From Prorocentrum cordatum (lineage: Eukaryota; Sar; Dinophyceae; Prorocentrales; Prorocentraceae): DNA of 45,927 nucleotides. The notes under the pieces were generated by a model. The model ran no database searches, was not told where the DNA came from, and saw nothing but the letters and a program-made list of their open reading frames with translations. Shown one piece after another: positions 30,424 to 40,930 of this stretch; positions within the stretch are counted from its first letter, which is position 1, and the number at the start of each line of letters is the position of its first letter. Location: contig CAUYUJ010016155.1 of assembly GCA_963575745.1 (NCBI GenBank), positions 214,657-260,583 on the forward strand, written 5' to 3'. Made by a program: the position numbers and the translations under genes.

Positions 30424-31266
30424 CTAAGCGCGGGTCACGCGGTTCTGCGGGGCGCCGTCGTCCTCATCGTCGGAGCCAGGCAAGGGCTCGAGCTCGCGCG
30501 GCTCGGCGGTGGTCGCGTTCCCCTGGCAGCGGTCGCGCTCCTCGGCCGCGATCTCCCCCAGCACGATCGGGCGCGAGCTCAAGTTCCCGATGCCCTGGAA
30601 GTCGGCCAGGGCGCCGTCCGAGCCGCCGCTGCCGCTCCCTATCTCGTCTGCCCAGAAAGTCGTCATCGGGGCATGGGCGTAGAGGGTCGAGATTCGCGGG
30701 CGCCCATCCTCGGGCGGCTCGGCTCTCGGATGCGACGATGGCTCGACGGTGCGCGGCCGCGTGGGCTTGTCCTCCTGGTCTGGTTCGAACTCCTCGGAGG
30801 AGATGCCGTCGTTGTCGTCCTCACGCATTGGCTGGGCCGGCTGGACGGGCTCGACGGCGTCGGCAAGGCTGGGCTCGCACTCCGCATTGGCATCGTCCGG
30901 CGGCGCCTCGGGCAGAGGCGGGGCCACCCCGATCGGCGGCTCGGCCGGCGCGGGGTCCGCGCTGCCAGCAGCGGCTCCGACGGGCGGCCCAGCCCCTGGT
31001 AGATCGGCGCCTGCAGGAACTGGCGGAGCAAGTCTGGCGGCAGGGGCAGGTAGATCGCGACCGTCGCCCACGACGACGTCCGGCTCCTCGCGCAGGCCCC
31101 CCCGCTGAGGTCCGGCGCCCCGCTCATCCTCCCAGAGGCCGTCCCGCACGAAGTCGCAGCTGCTCTCGAGTCCCTCGATGTCCTCGGGATCGGGGACCCA
31201 CCGCTCGAAACCGATGGCGGGGCGCAACTGCGGCCGACGCCGCGCCCCTGTTGGCCGCAGCCCCAC
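30424..31266 (-). pseudogene. Copia polyprotein linker between integrase and RT
   Basis: An open frame of 280 codons rich in Pro, Ala, Glu and Asp (for example PVQPAQPMREDDNDGISSEE), of low complexity and probably disordered. Position and composition match the variable acidic linker after the integrase in copia polyproteins. There are no catalytic motifs. Confidence 0.5.
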
Positions 31267-31369
31267 TGGAGGAACTCTTCAATGACAACGCCTGGCCGAG
31301 CGGACTTCCCGCCTTGACGCTTCTTCGCATCTTTGCGGCAGCGCCCGACCTGCTGGCCGGCCGCAAGCT

Positions 31370-32262
31370 TGTCCAGGTCGCAACGCAGGCGAATCGTCTT
31401 GCGAAGGAGCGACTTCCGCACCTGCTGCTCGCAGTTGAACTGAGCGGTGTGGATGTTGGCCTCCAGGCGGTAGTAGTCGTTGTTCACCACGTGCTGCGCG
31501 TTGGTGGCGTTGGCGGCCACAGCGAGGCCGTGGTCGTTGGATAGCAGTTCTCCGGGAATGCGAGGAGTCCGGCCGAGGGCGCACTGGTTGGCAGACCGCC
31601 CGGCACGACGGACGGCGTTGTTCTTCGCGTCGCTGACGGCGACCGTCGCCACGTCGACCTCCTCGGGCGCGTGGACCGCGCAGCAGCCGTCGCAGGCGCG
31701 TCTCCAGATCCACCCCCACGGAGCGTCGCGGCGCTCGACGGCCCCGATCTGCCAATGTGCGTCCGGCGGGCAGCGCGACACGTTCACGCCGAAAGACTCC
31801 AGCTCATCCTTGAAGAGACCCAGGAAATCCCGCCCATGTCCACCGCGATCGCCACCAGCATGCCGAATGGCAACCCCAAAATCTTGAAGAAGGCGGCGAC
31901 GGCGGTCTCTGGAAGGCGGTCGGTCACGCGCTGCACGCGGCGCAGGTGCGCGCTACAGCAAATTATGCCGACCACGTGGTGGGCGGTGCCTGCGACGTCG
32001 ACGACTGTGAAAAAGTCGCCCTGGAGGGCCCCCCAAACTGGCCAAGGTACCTGATCGTGGCCGAGATGGGCTTGGGCCTACTCGGCGGATGCGTCCTGTC
32101 GCAGGCGTCGCACTTCAAGAGTTCGGCCACGAGGTAGACGGCCGGCTTGGCGCCCGGCCAAGCGCAGAAGCGTCGTAGATCCTCGCGACCTGCGCGCCCG
32201 CGATGACAATGCAGGCGCGCGACCATTGCCTTGATCTCGCGCGGGCACTTGTCGTTCGTCAG
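31370..32262 (-). pseudogene. Copia integrase, frameshifted
   Basis: The N-terminal zinc-binding part (frame open from 32703) reads KAMVARLHCHRGRAGREDLR and ends with LLKCDACDRTHPPSRPKP, an H-x(n)-C-x2-C arrangement in which the expected second His of GHP is replaced. The catalytic core continues in two other frames: a beta-strand segment VVGIICCSAHLRRVQRVTDR, then MLVAIAVDMGG (Asp) and HWQIGAVERRDA (Glu). After that comes NQCALGRTPRIPGELLSND, as in the C-terminal side of copia cores, and QVRKSLLRKTI. The enzyme would insert the cDNA. Two or more frame changes inactivate it. Confidence 0.75.
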
Positions 32263-32744
32263 GCTCGGGAACCGAATCCGGCATCCCGCGATCGCGTAGA
32301 TGTCCAGGCCCGCGCCAGGCCGACGCGGCGCCGGGGGCCGCGCGCCCGGACCCACGTCTGGAGGCTCGGCGGCGCTCCCAGGATGGACGCGGGCAGCGGA
32401 AGGGCCCGGCTGCAGCACCTCGGCAGGCGGCTCGTCGTCGGCGCTGGCCGACTCGGGCGCGCCCCCGAAGAAGAAGATGGCGTGGGCGACCGGCTCGCGG
32501 AAGCGAAGCTTCGGGCATTGCACGTCCTTCAGCGCCTCGGCCTCCACGACGACGTTCCCGGCGGATGTCAGAGCGGCTATGCCTCGGCGTCGGCGCTCGA
32601 GGTCGGCGGCGACACCCGGTCGACGTCGACGAACCAAGCGACGCAGGTGGCGTCGGCGATCTCTCCGGGCGTCGAGCTCCACGGCTGCCACGTGCAGCGG
32701 CACTGATCGCAGCTGGCCGCCCGTGCCATAGAAGAGGGTGCCCG

Positions 32745-33240
32745 GGCAACCACCATCTGCTGCACTGCCGCCAGGATGCTGTCGGCCAACTTTCTGGTGA
32801 ACATCTGCGAGCGAGGCGCGTCGCGACCACCCTGGACCTCCGCGCGCGCGCGGTTCTGGTCGCAGCGCTTCGCGGCAGCTTCGAGCAGGGTCGGGTTGTT
32901 GCTGGCCCAGGTCCGACTCTTCCTCATCAGCTCGCCGTCGATCGCCCTCAGGTTGCAGGGGCCACTGTCACCGCGGCCCCAGACCGTGCTGCGGTCCTTC
33001 CAGGGGGGGTCAAACTCGGGCTGCCCCAACGCCTGGCTCTTGTCGGCGTTCTCTAGCAAAGAAGCGGCCCTCCCTCTGCTGCTCGCGAGCGGCCCAAACC
33101 ACCAGCTGGAGCAGCGGTCGGTCCTCGTCCTGGATGGCGGCCAGGAACTCTGGGAAGTCGCGGCAGTTGATCACGCAGTTGTACCAGCACCACTTCGCAC
33201 ATGGAAAGCCCCGGATGATCACGAGCGGCTTGAACGTCCG
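32745..33240 (-). pseudogene. Methyltransferase-like domain of the copia element
   Basis: The first segment, in the frame open from 33639, reads LVIIRGFPCAKWCWYNCVIN, then EDRPLLQLVVWAAREQQREG and RFF. The frame changes near 33060 and homology continues with LENADKSQALGQPEF, SNNPTLLEAAAKRCDQ and a tail with SQMFTRKLADSILAAVQ. The Pro-Cys in a G-x-P-C loop and the later Glu-Asn resemble motifs IV and VI of C5-cytosine methyltransferases. Domains of this kind occur between protease and integrase in dinoflagellate copia-type elements. The Cys and the Glu-Asn pair are both retained, although one frame change separates them. Motif I was not identified, so the enzymatic assignment is inference. Confidence 0.5.
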
Positions 33241-33839
33241 AACGGCGTGTCGCCAACGGCCCAACGGCGCCGCCCCTCTGGCGCGCCGAGGTCGAACCCG
33301 TAGATCTTGTCGACCGGCTGCAAGGCGGACACTCCGAAAAGGTGCTCTCGCCCAGAAATGTTGCCGATGTCTGCGAAGCCCTCGAGGATGTGGATGCGGT
33401 ACGTCGTGGGCTTGTTGACCTTGTGGGCGCACTCGTCGACCTGCTGGCGGATGCTGACCACCTCGAGCGCGGAGATGACGCGGTTCAGGTTGCCAATCCT
33501 GCGCTTCACGCGCCCCCGGCCGAGTCCTCCTGAAGGATCTCATCCCATGGGGAATCGTCCTCCTCCATGTCCTCGCCCATCGGCCCCCGCTGCTTGCGCC
33601 TCCGGCTGGAAGGCCCCCCCTTTGGCGGTGGATGCGCATTCGAGCGCGGCGCTGTGTAGGTCGGCATCGGCCCCGAGGGTCTCGAGGATGACGCGCTCGG
33701 CTTGAGCGGCGGCGGCGCAGCCCTGGCCCCCGCGGCTGCCGGCGACAGCGGCGGCGGCCGCGAGGAGAAGCCCTGCGATGACCAGGAATGGTCGCCTGGC
33801 CAATCGCTCCACTCCTGCTCCGCGGGAAGCCACTTCCAC

Positions 33840-34110
33840 CTCATCTGGCAGTCGGCGAGCTGGCACCAGGAAAACCATCCGCGGCGACCCGCGCAATACG
33901 CCTTCAGGGTGGGGCGGCCCGTATCCGGGCGCGCGCGGTCGCACGGCTTCTTCATCTGGACGCACAGCTCGCGCGCCTTCAGCCCCTCCGCGCAACCCTT
34001 GAGGAACGCCCCCAAGTTCGGCACCGCCGCCAGGAAGGCGTCGCGGATGGCGGGGCTGAGCGACAGCAGCGCCATGAAAAAGCGGCCGGCCTCCAGCGCG
34101 GTCTGCAGGC
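33840..34110 (-). pseudogene. Copia polyprotein segment with Cys/Trp motif
   Basis: Within a 251-codon frame, residues around AFLKGCAEGLKARELCVQMK and LKAYCAGRRGWFSWCQLADC are followed by QMRWKWLP. This Cys/Trp spacing looks like the short finger-like segment that sits between protease and the methyltransferase-like domain in related elements. Role unknown. Confidence 0.4.
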
Positions 34111-34499
34111 GGGCCCAGAGGCGAGCGATAAGCCGATCCCATCTCGCCCGAATCGAGAGCCGCGTCGGCCGCCAGCGGCGGCGGGAATTTGGGCGGAGCC
34201 AGCGGCGCGGACATGGAGGGGGCCAAAGGCTCGGAACCTGAAAGCGGGCGCGGGTCGACACTCAACTGCGCGGCCACAGACGGATCTGGCTTCGACCCGG
34301 TTCGCTCGATCTCCACGGCGCCGTCGGGCGTGTCGGGCGCATCGAAAGTGTCATCGGAGATGTCAAAACGAACGCATCGCTCGTCGTCGGACGCCCATCT
34401 TGGTCGATTCGCTCGCTGAGGTGCCACTGTTCAACTGTAGTCTCTCGAGGTGTCGCTCGCGTCGACGCTCGCACTCGGCCTTCATTTCTGGGGGCAAAA

Positions 34500-34930
34500 T
34501 AACATCTGCATCCTGGCTCTCCCAGGTCGTGAAATCGGGCAGCTCGCTCGGAAAATCTGAGACGCACACGATAAGCCGGCCACTCTTGGCCCTCGAGAGG
34601 GGGGGGCCGAGGACGCCGACCCCTGCGAAGCCGACGGCGCCTACGAGCAAGTTTATGGAGGCCCCCAAGACGACCATGAACTCGCTGGAGGCCAACAGGG
34701 GAATAGGGGACCTGACCTGCGACGACCCAGCCCAGAGCGCCACGCCAGCGATTCCAATCGGGCATCCCCATCGGGTCTCAGCGAGGAATTCAGGGCCCTC
34801 CCCGAACTTAAACCTCTCCTGGACAGTTCACTCCACCAGGGACAATGAACGAGCCTCGAGTCTCCCGACGCGGGTCCTGCCCCAGGAGACTCTATGGACC
34901 ATTACCTGGCAGGCCGCGCTGGCAATCATC
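34500..34930 (-). pseudogene. Copia aspartic protease, decayed
   Basis: One frame, interrupted by a TGA at 34828-34830, carries SAACQVMVHRVSWG where the catalytic Asp-Thr-Ala/Gly-Cys is expected (the Asp is not present), then ERFKFGEGPEFLAETRWGCP followed by IGIAG, and then IPLLASSEFMVVLGASINLL. F-x-F-G-x-G, P-I-G-I-x-G and the P-L-L-x-S strand are the landmarks of dinoflagellate copia proteases. The protease would cut the polyprotein; here the active site and frame are lost. Confidence 0.6.
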
Positions 34931-35126
34931 CACCTCTGAAGACAGACCCCGACATCATCCACGCGCGCGCGGTCGAGGAGGAGGCGACATAAGCGGAGTC
35001 GGCAGAGGCTGGCGCAAAGGACGAGACCGTCGACGCATGGAAAGGTTTTCTCGGAGGCCCCGCCTTTGCCGGCGCCGCAACGCGGGAACTGGAGGGCCCC
35101 GGGCCGCGCCCGGCGCCGCGCTGCTT

Positions 35127-35479
35127 GCACGCCGAGCCCCCTGCCCAGTGGCCGAGCACTCCGCGGTCCACGCACGCCTTCGTCTTCTTCCGATGCTCGA
35201 TCTGGTCGGCGCCCTGTCTCGACGCGGAGGCTCGACCGCCCCCGCCCCCCCCCCCCCCCTGCCGCGAGAAAAACCTCGGGCTTGAGCGGCCCCCTTCAGC
35301 TGATGCGAGGCGATGCTCAGCACGTCGTTCAAAGAGGCCATCGCCTCGACAACTTCCTCGATCTCGGGCTGCTCGACGGCCTCCTCGGCGGATTCGTCAT
35401 CCTCCTGGCCTTCGGCTGGCTGTTCGTCTGCTCCTTCATCTGGCGCTTCATCGTCGATCATGGCTTCTGCGGCACTCAC
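35127..35479 (-). pseudogene. Gag C-terminal acidic region and zinc knuckle
   Basis: An acidic stretch (DDEAPDEGADEQPAEGQEDD) is followed, in another frame, by DQIEHRKKTKACVDRGVLGH and WAGGSACKQ. The second part is a CCHC-type knuckle (35127-35174) in the I-E-H-R-K-K / G-H-W-A-G context typical of dinoflagellate copia Gag. The second Cys is Arg (CGC for TGC), so zinc binding should be impaired. It would bind element RNA. Confidence 0.6.
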
Positions 35480-36261
35480 TGCATGATATCCCCCTCGGGC
35501 GGCGGCGACCGCGCGGCAGGCGGTCGGTCGGCGCCCCCGGCCCCGGGCGGAAAAGGCCCGCGCCCCCGGCCGGATGCCTCGGAGCCCTTGCCCGCCGCGC
35601 CCTGGCGACCCTCACCGATGGGCTTCTCGCGGCGGGGCCACGCGATGGCTGGCGCCGCGGCCCTCTCTGGACACAGGCGGCCGATGGCGTTCTGAATCTT
35701 ATCGAACTCGCATGTCTGCGCGACTGACACGATACGTCGAATAGGGTCTTCACCCAGCATGGCCGCGCTCAACAGACAGCGCCCTCTGGCCTGCTGGTCG
35801 CAGGTGTCGGAAATGTTTATCTGGACCTGCTTGAGCGCCCGCTCGACCCGCACAGAACGCGTGACATAGGTGTGGAGCTTCTCGTAGTTCGCCCGTCGCA
35901 TCCTCTCGTAGGCGGCCAGCAGGTCTCCGGCGTGGAAAATCTCCGCTTCGCCGAACGGCATCTTCATCGACTCGACGAGCCTCTCGATGCCATCGTCGGC
36001 GGCCCAGATCATCGGCGGCTCGGAGATAATCTCCTTCAGGGCCTCTCCTGCGATGGCATCTCTCAACTGCGGCGCGGCCTCGGCGAGCGGCAGGTAGCGC
36101 TCGATACGATACTTCCATGCGTCTACGGCGTCGCGCCAGTGCCCCCAGCAGCGCGGCCCCGCGCGGCGCCCCCCCGAGAAGCTCGGGGCCGCGGGCGGCA
36201 GACCTCCGCGCCACTTGATGACTGGCGCCGGGCCCTTGGGAAACAGCAGGTTGGCAGGCAT
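35476..36261 (-). CDS. Copia Gag N-terminal/capsid region
   Basis: An open frame of 261 codons starting about 160 bp inside the 5' LTR, the usual place for gag. Residues about 40-200 are helical and uninterrupted: WRDAVDAWKYRIERYLPLAE, ERLVESMKMPFGEAEIFHAG, DLLAAYERMRRANYEKLHTY and RALKQVQINISDTCDQQARG. The last 60 residues are Gly/Pro/Arg-rich. The stop at 35476 is followed in another frame by the acidic region and knuckle, so a frameshift splits Gag. It is the best-preserved coding block of the element. Capsid assignment is by position and general character, not a specific motif. Confidence 0.55.
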   Translation of the reverse strand: MPANLLFPKGPAPVIKWRGGLPPAAPSFSGGRRAGPRCWGHWRDAVDAWKYRIERYLPLAEAAPQLRDAIAGEALKEIISEPPMIWAADDGIERLVESMKMPFGEAEIFHAGDLLAAYERMRRANYEKLHTYVTRSVRVERALKQVQINISDTCDQQARGRCLLSAAMLGEDPIRRIVSVAQTCEFDKIQNAIGRLCPERAAAPAIAWPRREKPIGEGRQGAAGKGSEASGRGRGPFPPGAGGADRPPAARSPPPEGDIMQ

Positions 36262-36411
36262 CCCCTCTGAGCCGCGGGCGCTCGCGGCGCCGCGCCCGCG
36301 GCGGAGAGGCGCGCCACCGAAGTCGGCGTAGACCTCCTCAGTGCAGACTCCCTCTGAGTCGCCATTCTCCTAGTGGCGCGACATCGCAGCGAGAGCTCAA
36401 CAGCGCGACGT

Positions 36412-36420
36412 TCGCTACCA
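36412..36420 (-). other. Candidate tRNA primer-binding site
   Basis: TGGTAGCGA on the element strand, one base after the 5' LTR end. TGGTAGC/TGGTATC is the usual start of an initiator-Met tRNA primer site in copia elements. The match beyond 7 bases is poor. Confidence 0.45.
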
Positions 36421-36421
36421 A

Positions 36422-36476
36422 TGTGAGAGTATGCTTTCCAGCAGGCGGAGCGTGGGCCACGGCACTGTTAGTGAAG

Positions 36477-36517
<41 letters not shown>

Positions 36518-36646
36518 TTCTCTGCGCACGGTGGCTCCCGGCGGGACCAAAATTATCCTCTCGATACCTTGTCGAGAACGAAGCACACATTCGTTGAGTG
36601 ATGTATGACATGCTTTGCTGTGGGTGTGGATCTTTAGATATGCTGA

Positions 36647-36680
<34 letters not shown>

Positions 36681-36862
36681 TATGAATATGATGATGATGT
36701 CGGCGCTGTGCCGGCTCGCAAGAGGGGCCCCTCAAGACGTCAGGCGCAACCGGTTGCAGAAGACAGAGTGAGGGGCAGCAGCAGCATGGGCACGAACCCG
36801 GAGGACCCTGACGCGAGTTGACAGGCCATGGGCACGTGAGGAAAACTGGCACCCGTTTCAGA
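36422..36862 (-). repeat. 5' LTR of the copia element
   Basis: Homologous to 27510-27877 but about 70 bp longer because of a (CT)n run (36481-36525) and a (TA)n run (36648-36676) that the other LTR lacks. It should contain the promoter, but no specific box can be named with confidence. Confidence 0.88.
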
Positions 36863-36867
36863 GACAC
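36863..36867. repeat. Likely target-site duplication, right copy
   Basis: GACAC directly beyond the 5' LTR, matching 27505-27509. Confidence 0.6.
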
Positions 36868-37253
36868 TACGTCTCCCCGCAGGGAAGCGGAGAGGCAGAC
36901 GCCGCCTGCCTCGGGGCGGGAGGGGCGCCTCCGGCATCGCCAGGCAGGGCAGGGACCGGGAGTCTCCGAGCCCCTGCCTGTGCCTCTCCGGGCTGGGCGC
37001 GGGCTCCGCCTGGCACGGCTCCTCCGCCTGCGCCGGCGACGGCCTGCGCGGGGCCCCGGGGAGGCTGCAGGCGGGCGACGAGCGACGTGACCAGCGACGA
37101 GCAGCGAGGCGGCGGGCGAGCGGCGAACGACGTCTCGCGAGCTCCGGCTCCTCGGGCTCGGGCTCTTCGGGCGCTGGCGCGAGGCCGGGACTCGAGGCCA
37201 GGGCTCCGGCTTGGGCCTCCCCCAGATCGGCGGCGCGGCCCAGGGGGGGAGGC

Positions 37254-37408
37254 ACAGGTCGGGCACGTCCCCGCGGCGGATTGGGACGAAAAATGAAAAG
37301 TTGACCAACAATGTTTGGAGATGCTCAAAAATGCTCCAAGAATCTTTCCCATATTATGTTTTGGCTATTTTTGAATATTCCTCCCGTAGAGGGACACGCC
37401 CGATTTAA
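37254..37408 (+). mobile_element. MITE-like DNA transposon, family A copy 3
   Basis: The left end ACAGGTCGGGCACGTCCCCG and the right end GTAGAGGGACACGCCCGATTTAA form imperfect inverted repeats of the family A type. The perfect 8-bp direct repeat GGGGAGGC flanks it (37246-37253 and 37409-37416). The interior has GGGACGAAAAATGAAAAG, close to GGGCGAAAAATGAACCAG in copy 1, and TTTTGGCTATTTTTGAATATTCCTCC-type right side, as in copy 2. 155 bp, non-coding. Confidence 0.88.
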
Positions 37409-37416
37409 GGGGAGGC

Positions 37417-38542
37417 AGAGAAGGGGGCGGCCCCATCCCTGAAGGCTCAGGAGGTCCATGGCCTTCCCAGAAGCTCTCCAGGTCTCCTCCGAGGCTTCGC
37501 CGCCTCATCTCGCCGTCGCTCGGACGCCCGCTTCCCTTTGTCATTGTTCGACACCGTGCGTTTCAGTTGTCTCGCAAGATGATCCAAGATGCTCCTCAAA
37601 GGTCCTGGCCAAGAAAAGGTGCACACGTCCGAACGGTGCCAAGTTAAGAGAAGGCCTGCCCCCTCTTGTTTCCCCCCTCGGCGCGCCGCCGACTACTCGT
37701 TACCTTCGCATCGTTGTGGCCGTCATTATCATCATTCCTTCTCTCGTGCTTCCACATGCTCTGAGCTGGTTTTCGACCTGTTCGTATTCGTACCGATGCG
37801 CTCTCCGTTTCTTCCCTGTCTCCCATTCGTCGCCCAATAACCCATTTATCTACCTGCTCGTCCGTCGATCCGTTAACGCGGCAGGCCACTGGTTGAGTTC
37901 GCCTCAACTTGACAGGCGTAGGCCGTGTGGAAGTTGCCGAACTTGCTGCTGGGCGCCTCCTGACTGGCCCTCATTGGGCATTATGCTCCTTACCACCGCT
38001 CGCAGAGAGCATGCACCATTTCGCAACCACCAGAGCTCTCAGGCGATCTGCGCCAGGGGACAGCCAGAATCCTGGAGTAAGGACTGGAGAATTCCCGAGG
38101 AGAAACACCCGAACGACTACTAAACCGAGACCATTAGGGCTCCCTCTGGCACCGCATCGTGAGGGTGACGTCACCGAAGTATAATACCGTATTCTAGTTG
38201 AACATGAGGGTGATCACCTTCTCCTACGACCGAAAACACATATTGCTATCTGCAACGGCTTCTAAGCAGCTGGCGCAACGCATCAGCGAGCCATGCGTCA
38301 GCCTGGTGCGACCCGGATTGACTTCTCCAAGTGGCAAAGATCAAAGAAAGGGCTGCGCCGTCTGTCGCCGGCACCCCAGGCTGAGCCACACCGCGACCTT
38401 TTGGGGCAAATTTGGGGGCCATCTGGGGGCTTCTGAATTGCGGAGCGGTCTGGCGAAAATGACGACAGAGGCTGCCGCTGCGCCTGACCGCGCCTCCGCG
38501 CACGCTGCCCGAGGCCACTTGAGACCACGGCCCTCCCCCCAT
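37417..38542. other. No recognisable gene
   Basis: The longest frame (221 codons, 37458-38123, plus) has no recognisable domain. No RNA gene seen. Confidence 0.45.
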
Positions 38543-38848
38543 CCTCCTCCTCCTCCTCCTCCTCCTCCTCCTCCTCCTCCTCCTCCTCCTCCTCCTCCTC
38601 CTCCTCCTCCTCTCCTCCTCCTCCCCTCCTCCTCCTCTTCCTCCTCCTTCCTCCTCCTCCTCCTCCTCCTCTTCCTGCTCCCTCCTCCCCTCCTCCTACT
38701 CTCCTCCTCCCTCCTCCCTCCTCCTCCTCCTCCTCCTCCTCCTCCTCCTCCCGCCACCTCCCCCTGCCACCCCCCTTCCCTATCACCTCCTCCTCCCTCC
38801 TCCTTCCTCCTCCTCGTCTTCCTCCTCCTCCTCCTCATCCTCCTCTTC
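38543..38848 (+). repeat. (TCC)n tract with interruptions
   Basis: TCC units with CCCTCC and TTCCTCC variants. Confidence 0.95.
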
Positions 38849-39640
<792 letters not shown>

Positions 39641-39975
39641 TATTTTTCTTCCTCCTCCTCCTTTTCCTCCTCCTCCTCCTCCTCCTCCTCCTCCTCTTCA
39701 TCCTCCTCCTCCTTCTCCTCCTCCTCCTCCTCCTCCTCCTCCTCTTCCTCCTCCTCCTCCTCCTCCTCCTCCTCCTCCTCCCCCCTCCGCCTCCTCCTCC
39801 TCCTCCTCCTCCTCCTCCTCCTCCTCCTCCTCTTCTCCTCCTCCTCCTTTTCCTCCTCCTCCTCCTCCTCCTCCTCCATCTCCTCCTCCCCCTCCTCCTC
39901 CGTCTCCTCGTTTTCCTTTTCCTCCTCCTCGTCATCGTTTCCCGTTTGCTCCTCCTCCTCTTCCTCATCCTACGT
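39641..39975 (+). repeat. (TCC)n tract with interruptions
   Basis: TCC units with TTCTCC, CCCCTCCG and CGTCTCC variants, grading into TTTCCTCC at the right end. Confidence 0.95.
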
Positions 39976-40930
39976 TTCCTCCTCCCATGTTTCAATGTGC
40001 TCTCCATCTTGGGGTTCACGTGGTTCCCCTTTGAAGCCTTATTTGGTGCCTTTTCGGGGCCTGTTAGGGGCTCGTAGTTATCGTGGGCAGGCCTGGACGC
40101 TTTTCAGTCTGAAAAAATTGGGGAAGCCAAGATTACTTCAACAGCAAAGGATTTGCAATGAGTTCTGCCTGTCGATGGCCTGTGGAGCGTCCTCCAGGGG
40201 CCCTCGCCAAGTCCTCTGGCGAGTCGATTTGACGTTATCGGAGATATCGTGGGCCATCATGGTTTTCTTCACCATCTTGGAGGGTCTTGAGTTCCTTGAA
40301 GCCGTTTTGAAAGCACCCTGGATTTCTCGTGGAAGCTCTTAGCGTTCCCGAGCTGGAAAAGAAAAACAATGGCATCGGAGGTCACAAATGACTTCAAATG
40401 ACCTCAAGATGACTTCCAAGACGACACAAGAAACATGGTGTCCAGCATACCTCCAGGAGGTTCCAAAACTGCCACATGACGTCTCAAAGTAGGCACGGAG
40501 CCTCCCAAAATACCCTGGATAGGCCTAAACTTTACAAAACCCACCACCACCACCACCACAGAGCCAAGCATCCGGAAGAACGCGTGGGCAGAAGAGCGCG
40601 CGATTGGCGACCCTTCGTGGTTTGTACAGTAAGAAATGGCAGAAGGAGCGCCACGCGACTGTGAAGCAGGAGAAAGAAGCGTCCGACTGCGATGCAGAAG
40701 ATGGGACGCCCGACTGCGAAGCACAAGACGGGACGCGAGGCAGGAGGAGAGGGAAGAAGCGGGGCAGGAGCAGGGACAGGAGAAAGAGCGAATACTGTGT
40801 ATAGTTAAAAAAGCTCATATACCGAGGTGACCCATCGCTGCCGCGGCCGCCCACGCTTCCTCCGGGAGGCCCATTGTCTGGGAGAGCCGTCAGAGTAGCA
40901 GAGCATTGCTGTCACCAAAGAAGACCCCCT
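39976..40930. other. No recognisable gene
   Basis: It includes a (CCA)n run (40540-40560) and weak CCTCAAGATGACTTCCAAGA-type repetition (40380-40470). No domain in any frame. Confidence 0.45.

Larger units (their letters stand above)
27510..36862 (-). mobile_element. Copia-type LTR retrotransposon with methyltransferase-like domain
   Basis: Two related LTRs in the same orientation (27510-27877 and 36422-36862) enclose minus-strand coding debris in Ty1/copia order: gag with zinc knuckle, protease, methyltransferase-like domain, integrase, linker, RT, RNase H. Direct repeats GACAC occur just outside both LTRs (27505-27509 and 36863-36867), consistent with the 5-bp target duplication of copia integration. 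The canonical TG...CA ends would lie 2 bp further in. A primer-site-like TGGTAGCG follows the 5' LTR and a purine run precedes the 3' LTR. Every domain is interrupted by frame changes, so it is dead. About 0.9 kb between linker and RT (29520-30420) seems to be an insertion or rearranged DNA. Confidence 0.85.
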
